Positions 1 through 12,700 of a stretch of 64,000 nt of DNA are shown piece by piece. The notes beneath the pieces are model-generated. The model ran no database searches, was not told the DNA's origin, and saw nothing but the letters and a program-made list of their open reading frames with translations. Source of the stretch: Bugulina stolonifera (Eukaryota > Bryozoa > Gymnolaemata > Cheilostomatida > Bugulidae); contig OW285189.1 in the NCBI GenBank assembly GCA_935421135.1, forward strand, positions 18,187,072 to 18,251,071, in the 5' to 3' direction. Within the stretch, counting starts at the first letter, position 1, and each line of letters opens with the position of its first letter. A program made the position numbers and the translations under genes.

Positions 1-1593
1 TGCTAATTTCCAGTAACTTTTAATGAATCTATAATTTGAGTATTAGAAATTACCAGCATGGCATCACTTATGTGTATAGAATTCTTGCTTTGAAGATAAT
101 TATCACCCATTACAGCATCTTGCAGATGACACTTAGCAACAAACTTACCTGAAATCTATAGTGTACCTTCTAGGGTATTCCATGTGTTCATCTATCGTAG
201 CATTTACCAGCCTTGAGATTTTCTTTTTCACAATATTCTTACGGAAGACGATGTTAGGGCATTTTAGCTCACAATTAAGTCTGTCCCTAATTGCAAAACA
301 AGTATACTGTGGCTGATCTTCTTGAAGCATATGCAAGCCAATCTTACAGAACTTTCTAAGGGCTCTATCACTAATCCGGTTTTGTGTAATATATAGCTTA
401 AAACAATTTTCAAGCTCAATGTAGTAAATTTCAGGAATAAAATAACTTGTTTCTTCATCGGGTGTTATTATGTATCGGGCAGAGGCCAGTAGTATGGCGA
501 CATATCTGTACTGCGGAATCATCTTTGGTCCTACTAGAAGAATTAGTCGTTTGGTAAAAGAAGAACAGAGCTGTTCAAGCATTGCATTTGTTAGGTCAGC
601 ATAAACAGCAGCATGCAGCTCCATGTCTGCTTGTGTCACTAAAATAATAATAATTTCCCAAGCAATGGCGATGTTTTCGAAAGAATAACTTGACCAAGTA
701 GTGTGGTGGCTGTCAAGACTTGCTTCAAGTTCTGCTTGTAGAGTGTGACAATATGTGGCGATCAGTTGAATCCAGTGGTGTTTAAGAAATGACGTAATTA
801 GTAGAAACTTGGACTGGACGGAAAGCTCACTGCCATACATGCAAGGTATCTCAGACGTCTCATCCTTGATTAACTGAAGAGGAGCAGGTAAAACAGGAAT
901 CTCATAATCTTCAAGTATTGCTCGTTTTAGAGACCTAAAACAAATTACAACTTAATTATGCACATGCAATTAGCATTTATGAAAAGTTATATAACAGAGA
1001 AGTACAATTAAATAGTAACAAGCAATACATCTATTATTATAATAGATGTATAATACATCTATTATATAGAACATCAAATCTATGGCATACAATGTATTAT
1101 CTTTAATTGCTGAACAACCACGATGTACATGTATCTAAAGCAGATCATATAAATCGCAGATATACCATCCATAAATGTCTAGCTCATGACTTGTAATCTC
1201 AATGCATAATCCTTTAAAATAACGTTTCTTTTATCATTGTTTTGTCAGTTTAATTTTGACTCGCCTGAAGTGTTTCGAAAACCTCTTAGATTTCTTTACT
1301 AATGTGACAGGATCAGCTTCATTTAGTTCTTTCAAGATTTTATCAATATCCACTCTTCGCTCACAAATGTTGTCTTCTGTTATCATTGAATTAAATCTCT
1401 CAAAGAATTGTTTTGACAACACTTTTCGCTTTCTAGGTGTTCCTTCTTGATTGACAGATTTCTCGGAAGCTGTTGATTCTCTTGTATTGTGGTTACCTAA
1501 GGAGCAATTTTTTTGGTCAGATGCCAACTCTTCGGACTTGACTCCAGTCGATTGCATTGCAGGAATTGTAATGTTTTCCAAAAATACATGCAT
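1..1593 (-). CDS. SAM-family paralog C (5' part only; runs off the window)
   Basis: This is the third copy of the tandem family described at 3834-7717 and 9739-14251. Exon 1 (1265-1593) starts at an ATG and ends in the family signature SKRFSKHFR. Exon 2 (149-934) has a good acceptor (TTTTAG) and donor (GTAAGT), encodes SLKRAIL, ENIAIAWEI, VGPKMIPQYRY and PRRYTIDFR, and is 786 nt long against 780 in the other copies. The exon 1/2 junction is phase 2, as in A and B. However, the donor after exon 1 reads CAG|GCGAGT, a GC donor. If it is not used, the frame runs on to a stop at 1234 and gives a truncated 119-residue protein. The later exons, including any SAM domain, would lie left of base 1. Function is unknown. 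The product is probably cytosolic, since no signal peptide or membrane segment is visible. Confidence 0.65.
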
Positions 1594-2913
1594 AAAATGA
1601 ATAAAGTCGATTGTCTGTCCAAGATAAAAATATAGAGCTGATGCTCAGGTAATTTCTTGTGATATACAAACCATAAAAGTTTGCTATTGGTGGATGCAAT
1701 AACAGCAATAATTGTCGTTACCATTCCTTTGTACTGCTTTAGACAATGAATAACAACACTACTGTGCACCACCTCAGCTAGCTAGCACCAGGTTCATGTA
1801 CATATATTTACTTGTTAAAAAGTGTAGCTAGCCTTTGATCCAGGTGCATGTATGTATAGCTTTTGTGATGAAAGCTTACTGTTGTGTAGGCGCTATGATA
1901 CTTTTTCTCAAAATGCTTGGACAATTTATCATTTATCTATATTTGTTGTTCTGTGCTTGTTCATCACCTCTTTTTAATTAAATACAAATACTAATAATGC
2001 ATGCTGATATAACTTGCTACCATAATTTGCTTAAGAGCTTGGCCTAGTTAAAGGATACAACAGGATGCAACATTTCCTCAAAATATTTGGCCATAGCAAC
2101 TTTGGATTGAAAGTTTAGTGTTGGTGATGGAAGTCATTTTTAGGTTAAGAGACTCCAAAATCTATGTAAGTAGAGAAGGCAACTTCTCTCACTTTGCTGA
2201 AGAACTGGGGCTATGTATACTTTCTCTACTCATGATGGTGTTCAAGGTAATATGCTTGTTACTACAAAAATGAAAAATGAAGCATTGTCTATAGCTCAAA
2301 AATTCTCCAAAAGCAAGTGCTTTCTATCATCAATTTGAATCAAACGTATATTCAGTCACTTTTCATAGAGCATTGGCAATATCTAGATGGTAAGCCTACA
2401 TACTGTATTATCACACTAATGAGTGTCATCTTGATAATAAAACAATATTACTGATGTGTGTTACCACTATATTGTCATAAGACAAGAATAGAAGTTGCTT
2501 GAAGTAGTTTGGTTGTCAGATATGTAGACATGTGATTCTCATTGCTGAACTGACTCTTTCCAGATTGTTTCCAGGTTACATTTATTATTACTAGCAAAGA
2601 TCTTGGAGTTCCTACCTAGTTGTGACATCATAAAAAGAGATAGCAAGCAGCAATAAGTTACCATTTAAACTAAAATTAACTGTATAGGAAGCTGTGGTGT
2701 ATAACATGGAGTGCATGCTTAAACTAATAGTTGCAATATTTTGTGCTAGATATCAGACAAAGTAAGTAGTAGTCGTAGGAAGGAGAGGAAGGACTACCTA
2801 CATTTATAAAACAGGGTCTGTTGATTATAGCTAGAAGTTTTAAAAAAATAAAAAGAGAAGAGTAAGATAGATCGACAACTCCTATTTATTATCAATAACT
2901 TATGAGTGCCCAT
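1594..2913. other. Intergenic stretch between paralogs C and B
   Basis: AT-rich DNA with no supported exon on either strand. It separates the start of copy C from the minisatellite at 2914. Only short ORFs without splice-site or homology support are present. Confidence 0.5.
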
Positions 2914-3134
2914 ACTGTCTGACGGCCACTGTCTGACGGCCACTGTCTGACGGCCACTGTCTGACGGCCACTGTCTGACGGCCACTGTCTGACGGCCACT
3001 GTCTGACGGCCACTGTCTGACGGCCACTGTCTGACGGCCACTGTCTGACGGCCACTGTCTGACGGCCACTGTTTGACGGCTACTGACTGACGGCTACTGA
3101 CTGACTGCTACACACTGACAGCTACTGGCTGACA
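2914..3134. repeat. 14-bp minisatellite
   Basis: Tandem array of the 14-base unit ACTGTCTGACGGCC. About eleven near-perfect copies run from 2914, followed by diverged copies (TACTGACTGACGGC and similar) to about 3134. Because 14 is not a multiple of 3, the array gives a spurious 42-nt-periodic reading frame on the minus strand. It lies downstream of the last exon of copy B. Confidence 0.95.
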
Positions 3135-3833
3135 AGCTATCATCAAGTAACTGTTCCGATATCTCTCAGAGCTCAGACAGCCTTGTGGAATATTGCATCC
3201 TGCTAAAGAACTGAGAAACCTGATTTTTTCTGAATACCCAGTGTCTCTTGGAAGCTGCATGCCAGTTTCCTTTGGAGAAGAGAGGAGTTGAAGATGCTAC
3301 AACAGTTAAATAAATTAGCAAACTAAGTTACATAGTGCAATTCAATATGCATGTATGCATATCCATTTATATGGGCTTAGACTTATCACCATGGGGTGCT
3401 TTCGTCCGTGCGATGCATGACTGATGCGTGATGATTACCACATCACATCACAAATCAAGACATATCCAGAAAAATTTTAATTTCGCTGCCGAACATTGAT
3501 TATTGATGTATCATGTTTAATAATAATAATAAATAACAATAATATCCGTGGTAATTCGCAGTTTTCTCAAATCAACGAAACAGTGGCTGGGTGGTCTGGG
3601 GTACAACCACAACAATATTATTTCATTGTTTAAAAAATTTCCCCATGTCTCTCTATTTTTCTAAAAACTATCTAGATTTTGGTAAATGCGTGTACATGTA
3701 CATTTACAATTATTGTTATTATATTTTGAATAAAAGTAATGCTGAAATTTAGTCAGCGGAAGGCATGCAAATAAAAATAAAATATGTCCAGAACTACGTG
3801 TACAGCTGTAAAACAAGTTCATAACTCTCTGAC

Positions 3834-6800
3834 TTACCTCACTAAACTTACACTGGCTACAGCATTCAGAAGCTGTACTAACCCTTCAGTATCAATATCG
3901 TTTACATTTTCAGTTAGCAATGCAAAGAAGACATCTGTGTTTTCATAGGAAATCAAAGAGAGAGTGTACAGAAGTTCACCATCTATATCTTTAAAACTAC
4001 AAAAGCAGAAATTTATTCATTTGCAGCAATATGCATATACTAGTGTATATATAATAGTTGCAAAATGAAACGAACACAATTCGGTGACTGGTAGCTGTTT
4101 GTCCCCTCGCAAATCGAGCTTCGAACTATCTGATTAGCCCTATGTTGAAGTTCCGTAGTACATTTTATATTTGCTGATTGAATATTCTTAAAATGTAAAC
4201 TGGTAAATAAAAAAATACTGTAATAATTATACTACTTTACCTTGGTCTGGATGTTAAAGAATCCTTACCTTTTGGCGAACCTTCCAAGACCATATTTCTG
4301 CAACCAACCAGTCACTTCTGCTGCTGACCAATATCTGCACATTTCTTTATCAGTAGGTTGTTTGGTCGATTGAACTGTGATAATGTCAGCGGCTGCTTTG
4401 ATTTCTTCTGTAACAGAACACTCTAGGATTACAAACACAGTATAGTCTAGTAATGACTGCAGTAGGTGACATACTATTGCAATATGTAATGGTGTGTTAT
4501 ACTCAAAAATGAAGAGAAAACAACTTGATTTGTGGATGCCGTCTAACTCATTTTTCATAGCCTTGTTAAATATATTTATTGCAATAGGCATTGAACGTTC
4601 AAACCAACAAAAGCCTTGATTTCAAAAACAAACTTGCAAACTCGAAATATAGACATGATTACTTACAAACAAAGGCTTACCACGAAACCAGTTCTCCTGG
4701 ATTTGCTTGTCACATTTAGCATGACGTGTCTGCTTTTTATTACTCATTGAGTTTGTAGCATGGTTCAAAAATTGCTGAGCTGCACCAGAAATAGCTGGGT
4801 TACGTTCTATTCGATATGTAGCTGCTTGGTGCATTCTTGCCAGCATTATCCAATTGAAACATTCATTCTGCAATGCCCATTTTGTTGCACCTTTCACCAT
4901 ATGGGAAGAGGCAGCTATATTCATCGCCTCCATTAACTTCCTTATAACTGCAGGGTCCAAGATCTGGCACCTTGTGATATCACCAATAATTGTTTTGAAG
5001 AAGTTTCTGGAATTTCCAAAGATTGGAAAAAGAATCGCTGGGTCGACTACAACTAATTGCTCCACAGAATTAGCAATTTGATTCATAAATGCTAATAGAG
5101 GAAGTGGAGGGACATCTGTGGCAGCTTTCTCATGAAGTTTCGTTAGAATAAGTTGGCATGTGGCAGTAACATCAAACTCCTTAGCACTATTATAGATGTT
5201 TAGTAAAGTAGACAGTGCCTCTTTGGAGATGGAGAACGTGTCATATGGCACCCAATGATAGACAAGATTATGAACAATCGTTAGCATGGCTCTTCCCAAG
5301 TAGGAGAGGATAACTTCAACACGCCCTCTTGCACCGTTTAACCAGCACTTCATGATCATAGTGTTATTAAACTGAGTAAAGATCGGCTCCCAAAAGGTCA
5401 AGGCTATGTTTCTCAACACTTCTTTATCTCTGCACCACTCGGTGCAGTCAGCAACAACCATGAACCCTTGATATAAATTCAGCAAGACACAGGAGTATCT
5501 TGATTGGTGTGATGGGGATGTACCGCTTAGCTCTTTAAACACTCTTTTTAATAAGCTCACTAGAAACTTGTAGAACTTGTTATCTTGAGAGAGATATGCC
5601 ATAAAGAGTACTCTTAAAGATGGTGCAAATTTGTTAAGCTCCACATCTTGAGAATTAGGCAACATTTTCCTTAATGATCTAAAATTTTGAACGCTAGATT
5701 GTATTTTTGAAGGAAATGCCTATTATCGTATTGTACATTACAGCGAACCGCCAGCCCCATCATACATGTATCATCGCTTGAGCTTAGTTAAAAATCAATT
5801 CAAATTCGGCAATGCTTTACACAAAGACTAAAACATTTGCAACTTATCTGAGATCTGGAAGACATACTGTTTAATACTAAGAATATACGGTTGATATAAT
5901 ACTCTTACCTAAAATCATCAAGATGGCGTCTGGGGAAGTCGATATGTTCAGCAAAGGAGACGTTAGTCAGATATGTGATTATATTGGAGAGAGTATCTAT
6001 TTTGGAATCAAAGTCCATACAACTAGATCTTGAAATGCGAGAAATTCCGATTAGATTATTTACAGGGTGTTCCATTTGAAACAATTCAACAGCCATTTTA
6101 CATAAATGCTGAATTTTTTTACAACTTACTCGAGATTTTAATAGATAGTGAGTGCAGACTCGTTCAATGTCAAAGTAATGCTTCTCGGAAAAGCGATCTG
6201 ATGCATCCTCGCAAAACATGAATAGATATAAAGTTGAAGCAAATAGTGTTACGACATATCTGTACTGGGGTACCATTTCAGGCCCTACTAGACGAACAAA
6301 CTTTTGAGTAGTAGTAGAGGCCAGCTGCACAAGAAGTGCTTCCACTGCAGTGTTATAGACTTCAAAAGGTACGGAGATTCCAGACTGCCCTACCAAGAAT
6401 ATAAGAATTTCCCAAGCTATAGAAATATTTTCCAAGGAAAAGTTTGACCAAGTAGTGTGCCAGCTGTCCACGTCAGACTTAGTTTCAGTGCACAGTGCTG
6501 TGTAATATTTGTAGATCATTGCACTCCAGCAGTGATTGAGGATGACAACAAGTAGATTGAATTTAGCCTGCTCTGACTGCTCCAAGTTTTTAGTTGCAGA
6601 TGTTCTCAGATCCTCATCATTGATCAGTTTTAGAGGAGAATCTAAGATTGGGTTCACATGATCTCCTAGAATCGCTCTTCTTAGAAGTCTGAAAGTTTAG
6701 CATCAGTGTAATATAGCATAACTGTCTACCTTGGGTACCACACAGTGTTCGATGTGGAACAAATGAGGATAATCAAGCATTCTACCCTTACACTATCAGG

Positions 6801-7717
6801 TCCACAGTGTCTCTAGGGGTAAAACTAGCTAATAAAATGTGGGTACACACCTGCTGGTCGTATAACCACTAAAATTGAGGTGAGTACACATCATGTACTC
6901 CAGTGTAACCACACTTCACTATGAACACTGGTATCATAGTTGCAATGAGATTTCTGATTAAATAATATTCAAATACTCTTGCCGTAACGGCATAAATGAT
7001 GCTGATCCAATCCATCATACCAGCAAAAAAACAGAAAATGTCAAATTGAAATAAATGTATTTATAGTTGTATAGTGGGGTACCTGTTCAACTAGTCACAA
7101 TGTTCACTTGTTTATGGTGCTTTATGATTGGCCCAATACTCATATACATGTAGTACTCACCGAAAGTGTTTGGAGAATTTCTTAGACCTCCGTACAAGTA
7201 CTACAGAGTCTGTTCTACACAGTTCTTTTGCAATCTTTTCAATATCTTTTATATGTGCCAAGTTTGGGTCAAATCTTTTAAAGAATTTACTTGACAATGC
7301 TTTTGTCTTCTTGGGTTTGCACTCCATAACTGTTTCTTCCACTGCACCATGGTTACTTGCTGTAGAAAGGTTTTTCTGTGATGTTACTTGATAATAAGTA
7401 TGGTGAGAAACTAAACAAGAAGTAGCTCTACTATAATCATACAGTTCAGTATTACTACAACCTAATTTAGGCTTATCCATAAACGGCGGATGTACTTCCT
7501 GTAAAGGCGCAGTTGTAACTAAAAGAGCTATATCTGTATTTTCAGTCTTAGAACTGTTTAGAGAAGATCTCTTTGGATGTTGAATTTCTTTTAATTCTTC
7601 ATCATGCGAAGTACATGTGCTTTCTGGTTCTTCAGTTAGAGGAGACAGAGCTTCTGCAGTAGAGAGATTACAAGCTTGTGTTACAGAGAGAACTGAGGGA
7701 CCACCAATTATACCCAT
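3834..7717 (-). CDS. SAM-domain protein, tandem paralog B (878 aa)
   Basis: Five exons join in frame (2637 nt): 7161-7717, 5909-6688, 4681-5678, 4269-4407 and 3834-3996, with junction phases 2, 2, 1, 2. Exon 1 is Ser/Thr-rich, then basic and helical (SSKFFKRFD, DIEKIAKEL, SKKFSKHFR). Exon 2 is an all-alpha-looking segment with ENISIAWEI, VGPEMVPQYRY and PRRHLDDFR. Exon 3 is a second helical segment with LLNLYQGFMVVAD, LSYLGRAML, LILTKL and FPIFGNSRNFF. Exons 4 and 5 encode a SAM-like domain (YWSAAEVTGWLQKYGLGRF, then FKDIDGELLYTL). SAM domains usually mediate protein oligomerisation. The helical regions could be ARM/HEAT-like, but I do not recognise them. The stop used here (AGG TAA) overlaps a good donor (GAG|GTAAGT), so a further C-terminal exon is possible. 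No signal peptide or membrane segment is seen. The start at 7717 is the first ATG of the open exon. Confidence 0.8.
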
Positions 7718-8783
7718 ACTTGATTATCTTTTTGCCATAGAATAATATTATGTACAACACATAATAGTGCAGTAGTAAGTAACTACAGACTGGAAAGACC
7801 TGCTATTAGTGTACTTATTATAAAGCCTTTGGTTAAGCGGTGAAAGCTTGGTGCTTTAATAATAACCATTAGAACTCCAGGCCTGAAGTATCATCTACAG
7901 GTCAGCAGTTGAATTTCTCAATACCCGCTCTTTTATCTTTAGATGGATGTTAACCTCAGGCTATACTGTGTATAAGAGCTAATAATTAAAAAGATGTCCT
8001 CGTTCTTTCTGGAGAACCCCTAAGAACTCATAGGATCAGTAGTGAATAGTGTGGGTTGGCTAGCCACAGCACCCTCAATTAAAAATTAATTAATAGAATA
8101 TAGGATCATAGGCCATGCAAAAGTTAGCTTTTGATCCAATTGAGAAGCTGACCTGTCCGCCTGTAAAGCTCAGCTCAGGTAGACAGCAGTTCTAAGACGG
8201 AGGCTGAGTCTCAACTGACCTTATAGGTAGCACCGGCACGGTGGCTCTCTGTTCTTAATCTGACTCATTCCTCATAAGGTGTTGCTTACATTGAGAAGTT
8301 GTCCCCCTTACTTATTCTAATAATAGATCATTTTATTTGGAAAAAGGGAGACAATTACACATTGTAGTCAGTAGAGTCTACTACAGCACTATTCTCATAC
8401 AGATGTCTAAATCAATACTGATGATAAAAAGCTGTGTGTTTTATCAATGTATCATACAGCACATGTTCTAATAATCTCTTTAATTATAGTAGTTTGCCAT
8501 TCTATACTACAAGTGTAGTTACAGGCTCCCTGGATACTCAAAATATTTTTTTAGTTTTGGCCAGAAATGCATACTATGTATATTGATTCTCTAAAATAGG
8601 AGGTGGATTCAACCTTTTAGCACACACCCTAGAATAATACTAGGATGAGCTAAAGTTGGCTTAGAAAAATTCAACCACAGGCCAGAACAAATCAAATTGG
8701 CAAAATCTTGTTTAGAAAAGCTAATGAAACTTTGCTAAGTACAGTATATTGTGATAGGAATTAATATTGTATTGTAGTAGAAA
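7718..8783. other. Intergenic stretch between paralogs B and A
   Basis: AT-rich, with no supported exon. It presumably holds the promoter of copy B, since its ATG is at 7717, but I see no clear core promoter element. Confidence 0.45.
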
Positions 8784-8980
8784 CTAATAATTTATAGCTG
8801 AGGTTCTACGATTCACTAAAATAACTCCTAAGGCTCTATAATATATTCTTGCTGGTGCGCATGTTGTAGGTAGAATTTTTCTAGAATTAGAAACCTTCTG
8901 GCTAGAAACTTCTGGGTAGACCTCTTGAGCTACTGTCTTGTCTTCAATCGCTGCTATTTTGCAGTTCTGATGACTTGTCA
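8784..8980 (-). other. Candidate alternative last exon of paralog A
   Basis: If the donor at the end of exon 5 of copy A (9749) is spliced, an acceptor reading CTTGACAAG near 8988 would continue in the correct phase into an open frame ending at a stop at 8784 (SHQNCKIAAIEDK... RRTSAINY). The polypyrimidine tract is weak and no equivalent was found after copy B, so this is only a possibility. Confidence 0.2.
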
Positions 8981-9350
8981 AGTAGGTGAGACAGACTACA
9001 AAAAGTAATATATTGTATGGAACTGATGAATATAAGAATTTGGTCCTTGTGTGCTGGTTTTGGTAGTCATGATCATAATTCTTTGGTTTTTACAAAACAT
9101 GATCAAGCGTAGGCATATCATTATTTATAAATTATTTTATCAAATAGTTGGCCTATTACAAATGTTTGTTTTGTTTTTGTTTTTGTTGCTGTCGAGCCAC
9201 TTGGCCATCCTATTTAACGGACCTTAGTCCTGGAAACTTGTTATCATAAACAATTTTTCCTAGTTGAATGACTCCAAGCAAATAGAGCAAATTTTAAATA
9301 GTTCAGTTTATCACCTGTAATCCATGTTATGTTTATACTATGATCAAATT

Positions 9351-9504
9351 GTTAGGGGGTTTGGCCATTTTCTATATATTATATAGTGTATTTTTAGCAA
9401 AGAAATTATTTTTGAGCAGTCAGAGACTTGTTTCAAATCCATGAAAATACCAGTTCCTTGCTAAAAATGCATTATATATATAGAAAATAGCCAAACCCCC
9501 TAAC
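9351..9504. mobile_element. Short inverted-repeat (MITE-like) element
   Basis: The ends are exact inverted repeats: GTTAGGGGGTTTGG at 9351-9364 and CCAAACCCCCTAAC at 9491-9504. Similarity extends inward over some 50 bases (TAGAAAAT, TTGCTAAAAAT). The middle (about 9411-9455) is the reverse complement of the 3' tail of the SINE that follows at 9531, including GAAACAAGTCTCTGACTGCTC. It therefore appears related to, or built from, SINE tail sequence. No coding capacity. Confidence 0.75.
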
Positions 9505-9530
9505 ATTCTGTAAGGCTTCCTTTTTTTAAG

Positions 9531-9695
9531 GTTGCTGAGCCGGTGTAGTAAGTAGCATGTTCTGTTTACTGTGCTAGACAATTACTGTAGGCCCCAGGTT
9601 CAAACCCTAGTCAGGGACTGGTATTTTCATATATTTGAAACAAGTCTCTGACTGCTCAAATATAAATTCCTTGCTAGAAATACATTATATATGAT
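9531..9695 (+). mobile_element. tRNA-derived SINE, copy 1
   Basis: It carries a Pol III B-box-like sequence GGTTCAAACC at 9597-9606 and a degenerate A box (CCGGTGTAGTAAG) about 60 bases upstream. The tail contains AAGTCTCTGACTGCTC and TTCCTTGCTAGAAAT. The same head, B box and tail order recurs at 27126-27295, so this is a dispersed family and not a real tRNA gene. Confidence 0.75.
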
Positions 9696-9738
9696 CATAT
9701 TGCTTTTCACGAAAGTCTGCAAAATCATAAATATGATG

Positions 9739-12700
9739 TTATCTATACCTAACAATATCTTTACTGGCCATGGCATTAATCAGCTCTGCCATCCCTGCTG
9801 TGCCTATATCTTCTATGTTTTCGGCAATTAATGTGAAGAAAGTCAGAACACTGCTGCAAGATATTACTGCCAGTGAATATAGAAGTTCACCATCTATTCC
9901 TTCAAAACTAAGAAAATAAAATAATTTAGTTAAAGTCTAGTTAAAGTTCATAAGAATTTGTACAATATCTCTCCAGCTTAATAGGACAGTAAAGTTTACT
10001 TACCTTTTGGTATATTTTCCAAGGTTATAGGTCACCAACCACTCTCTAACATCTGCTAATGACCAATATCTGTATGGTGCACTAGCTGCCAGCTGATCAG
10101 AAGGGAGAGTTGGAAGGGTGGTGAGGGCTGCTTTAATGTCATCTGTAACGAAGTGTATCGTCTACATGTAAACTATCTAAAATGTTCTTTAAAAATAGTG
10201 AGAGAAATAGACTCCCTTGTATACAAACATTATTATATGCCAATTCTGATGGGTTTTCAAGAGTTACATGTATGCTCTATATGCTGGATTGTATATACTA
10301 TAAAATACATGTATATTATAAATGTAGAAATGCAAGATAATATAATCCTTACTACGAAACTTCTTCTTCTGATTTCTTTTAAGGCACCGTATCTGTTTTT
10401 TATTTCCTTTTCCACTCCCTGTAGTAACTGGCGGTCTCTTAGTAATATTAGGAAGAAATAATTTTGTCAAATCACGTATGAGCTGTTGTCCACAACAGGC
10501 CTGTGTAATCATATTCAAGCACTTGTTCAGTATATTCTGCCTTCTTAAGCCCTTCACCTTATAAGCATCTGAGGCATACTGCTGTGCTTCCAGCAACATG
10601 TTTATCGTGACGTCACTCAACAGTTTAAGTCTGATGACATCTTTTATAATGGTTGCGAAAAAGTTTACAGAATTTCCAAACATAGGAAATGAAATATCAG
10701 GGTCTATTACAACTAAATCCGATAGGGATAAAGCAACCCATTTCATAAATTCCAATTGGGCTAATTTGGTAGGTACTGAGGCACGTGCACCTAGCTTCGT
10801 CAAAATAAGGTAGCAAATAATGGCGAAGTCAAAATCAACAACCATCTGATGGAGACGCAAAAATTGCCTTGCTGCTCCTTTGTCTAACACCACAGAGTAA
10901 TAGACGAGATTGTGTACAATCATGAGCATGGCCCTCGCTAAATATGATAGGGCTACTTGAACAGGTCTTGTGAAACTCTTAGACAAGCAGTTTAAAATTG
11001 TGGGGTTTGCTAGTTGCTCCAAGATGAATTCTAAGAACAGGAAAGATATGTTGTTCAACACTCCTTTATCTGTGCACCACTCAGTGTAGTCGGCAACCAC
11101 CATAAATCCTTGATATAGGTTCAGCAAGACACAAGTATGCCAGGAGGAGTACGACTCAGGAGTGTCGTCTACTTCCTCAAACACAGCGTGATATAGTTCC
11201 AACAGGAAGTTGTAAAATCTATTATCATCAGTAAGAAATTCCATCAACAGCCTCTTTCTTGACTCGGACAATTCACTTATCACACTGTTATGGACATTGG
11301 GCAGGATTCCGCGTATTGTTCTAAAATGTCGAAAAAAAAACAAAAATCAATTAGATGTATTCCACATTAGCTGTATATAATGCTGATAACTACATTTTAC
11401 AGCAGAATGCAACTACTAATCTACATGGAATCTCCCTTATATTGATATTCTATATGCAGAAGAACTTCAGCTATAGGAAGTGCACTGCATGCATATATTA
11501 ATATAAATAGAGCAGCACCATGTCATGACTTGTGGCTGATATAAAGCATAACAGGTTTCAGATTTGATGAAATAAACAATAAATAACATAACTAGAAAAA
11601 TATAGATTGAAATTAGCCTATGCCCAGCAATGTTCCAAAAGTTCCAATAATAAAAGAAAAGTGGAAGCAGATAGAATAATAGACAAGAAGCTCTAAAGAT
11701 CTCCAGTGACATTGTATGCCTTCTAATAACCATTGCATACTGCAGTAGAATTACACATCCTTGTGCAACTAACAAGTAACAATTTGCCTGCTGCCGACCA
11801 TAATCATGTTAGACAAGAGCAATGAATGTCAGTAAGCCAAAACAGATTCTACAGCCTTACCTAAAATCTTCGATGTAACGTCTGGGAAAGGAAATGTGGT
11901 CTTCAACTGAGGCATTGACCAGTCGATTAACAGTATAATCCATAATCTCTATTTGACTATTTCTGCTAACAGTTTCAATCCCCCAATAGACTCCATTGAG
12001 GTAATTAACAGGGTGTTCTGCCCGCAGTAACCCCAAAGATCCTCTGCACTGCAAGCGCAGTGCCTTGGAGGCAATTGGAATCTGTGAGGTTAACATGTCA
12101 ATTGTGTTCTCCATGATATGTAGGTTACGCTCAGTGATCAAGTGATACGCATTTGGATTTAACATGAGAATATGTACAGAAGCATAGAATAATACATTCA
12201 AAAATCGATAGTGTGGTACCATCTCATGGCCTACTCTGGCTAACAGCCAGTCAATACAATTGTCATTTAACACTTGTAGGTATCCATTCAATAGTTCATT
12301 ATAAACTTCACAGGAGTATACTAGTTCTGCCTTAAGAACCAGAAAAATAAATATTTCCCAAGCAATGGAGATGTTTTCAAAAGAATAGTTTGACCATATA
12401 GATAGCCAGCTGTCGGGCTTGGTTTGTAGCTCATAGAACAACTGTTGGTGATACGACATGATCATTTCCATCCACTTGTGATGTCTGAGAGATGCAAGAA
12501 GCAGATATTTAGTAGTAGATGACAGCGTTATCACATTCTGTGGATTCTTTTGTATTTTAGAGTCCTCATCATTGATCAGCAAATGACCAAGAGACAGAAA
12601 GGGGTTTTTAGGATCTTCAAGTATTGCTCTTTTTAGGCATCTAAAAGTTAAATCGTTATATTTACAGTCATTAACAAAAGTTTGAGACCACCTTTGTTTT

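Noticed and set aside
2794..3069. Minus-strand repeat ORF (AVRQWPSDSGRQTV periodicity)
   Set aside because: It is the 14-bp minisatellite read in three frames, with no splice or homology support.
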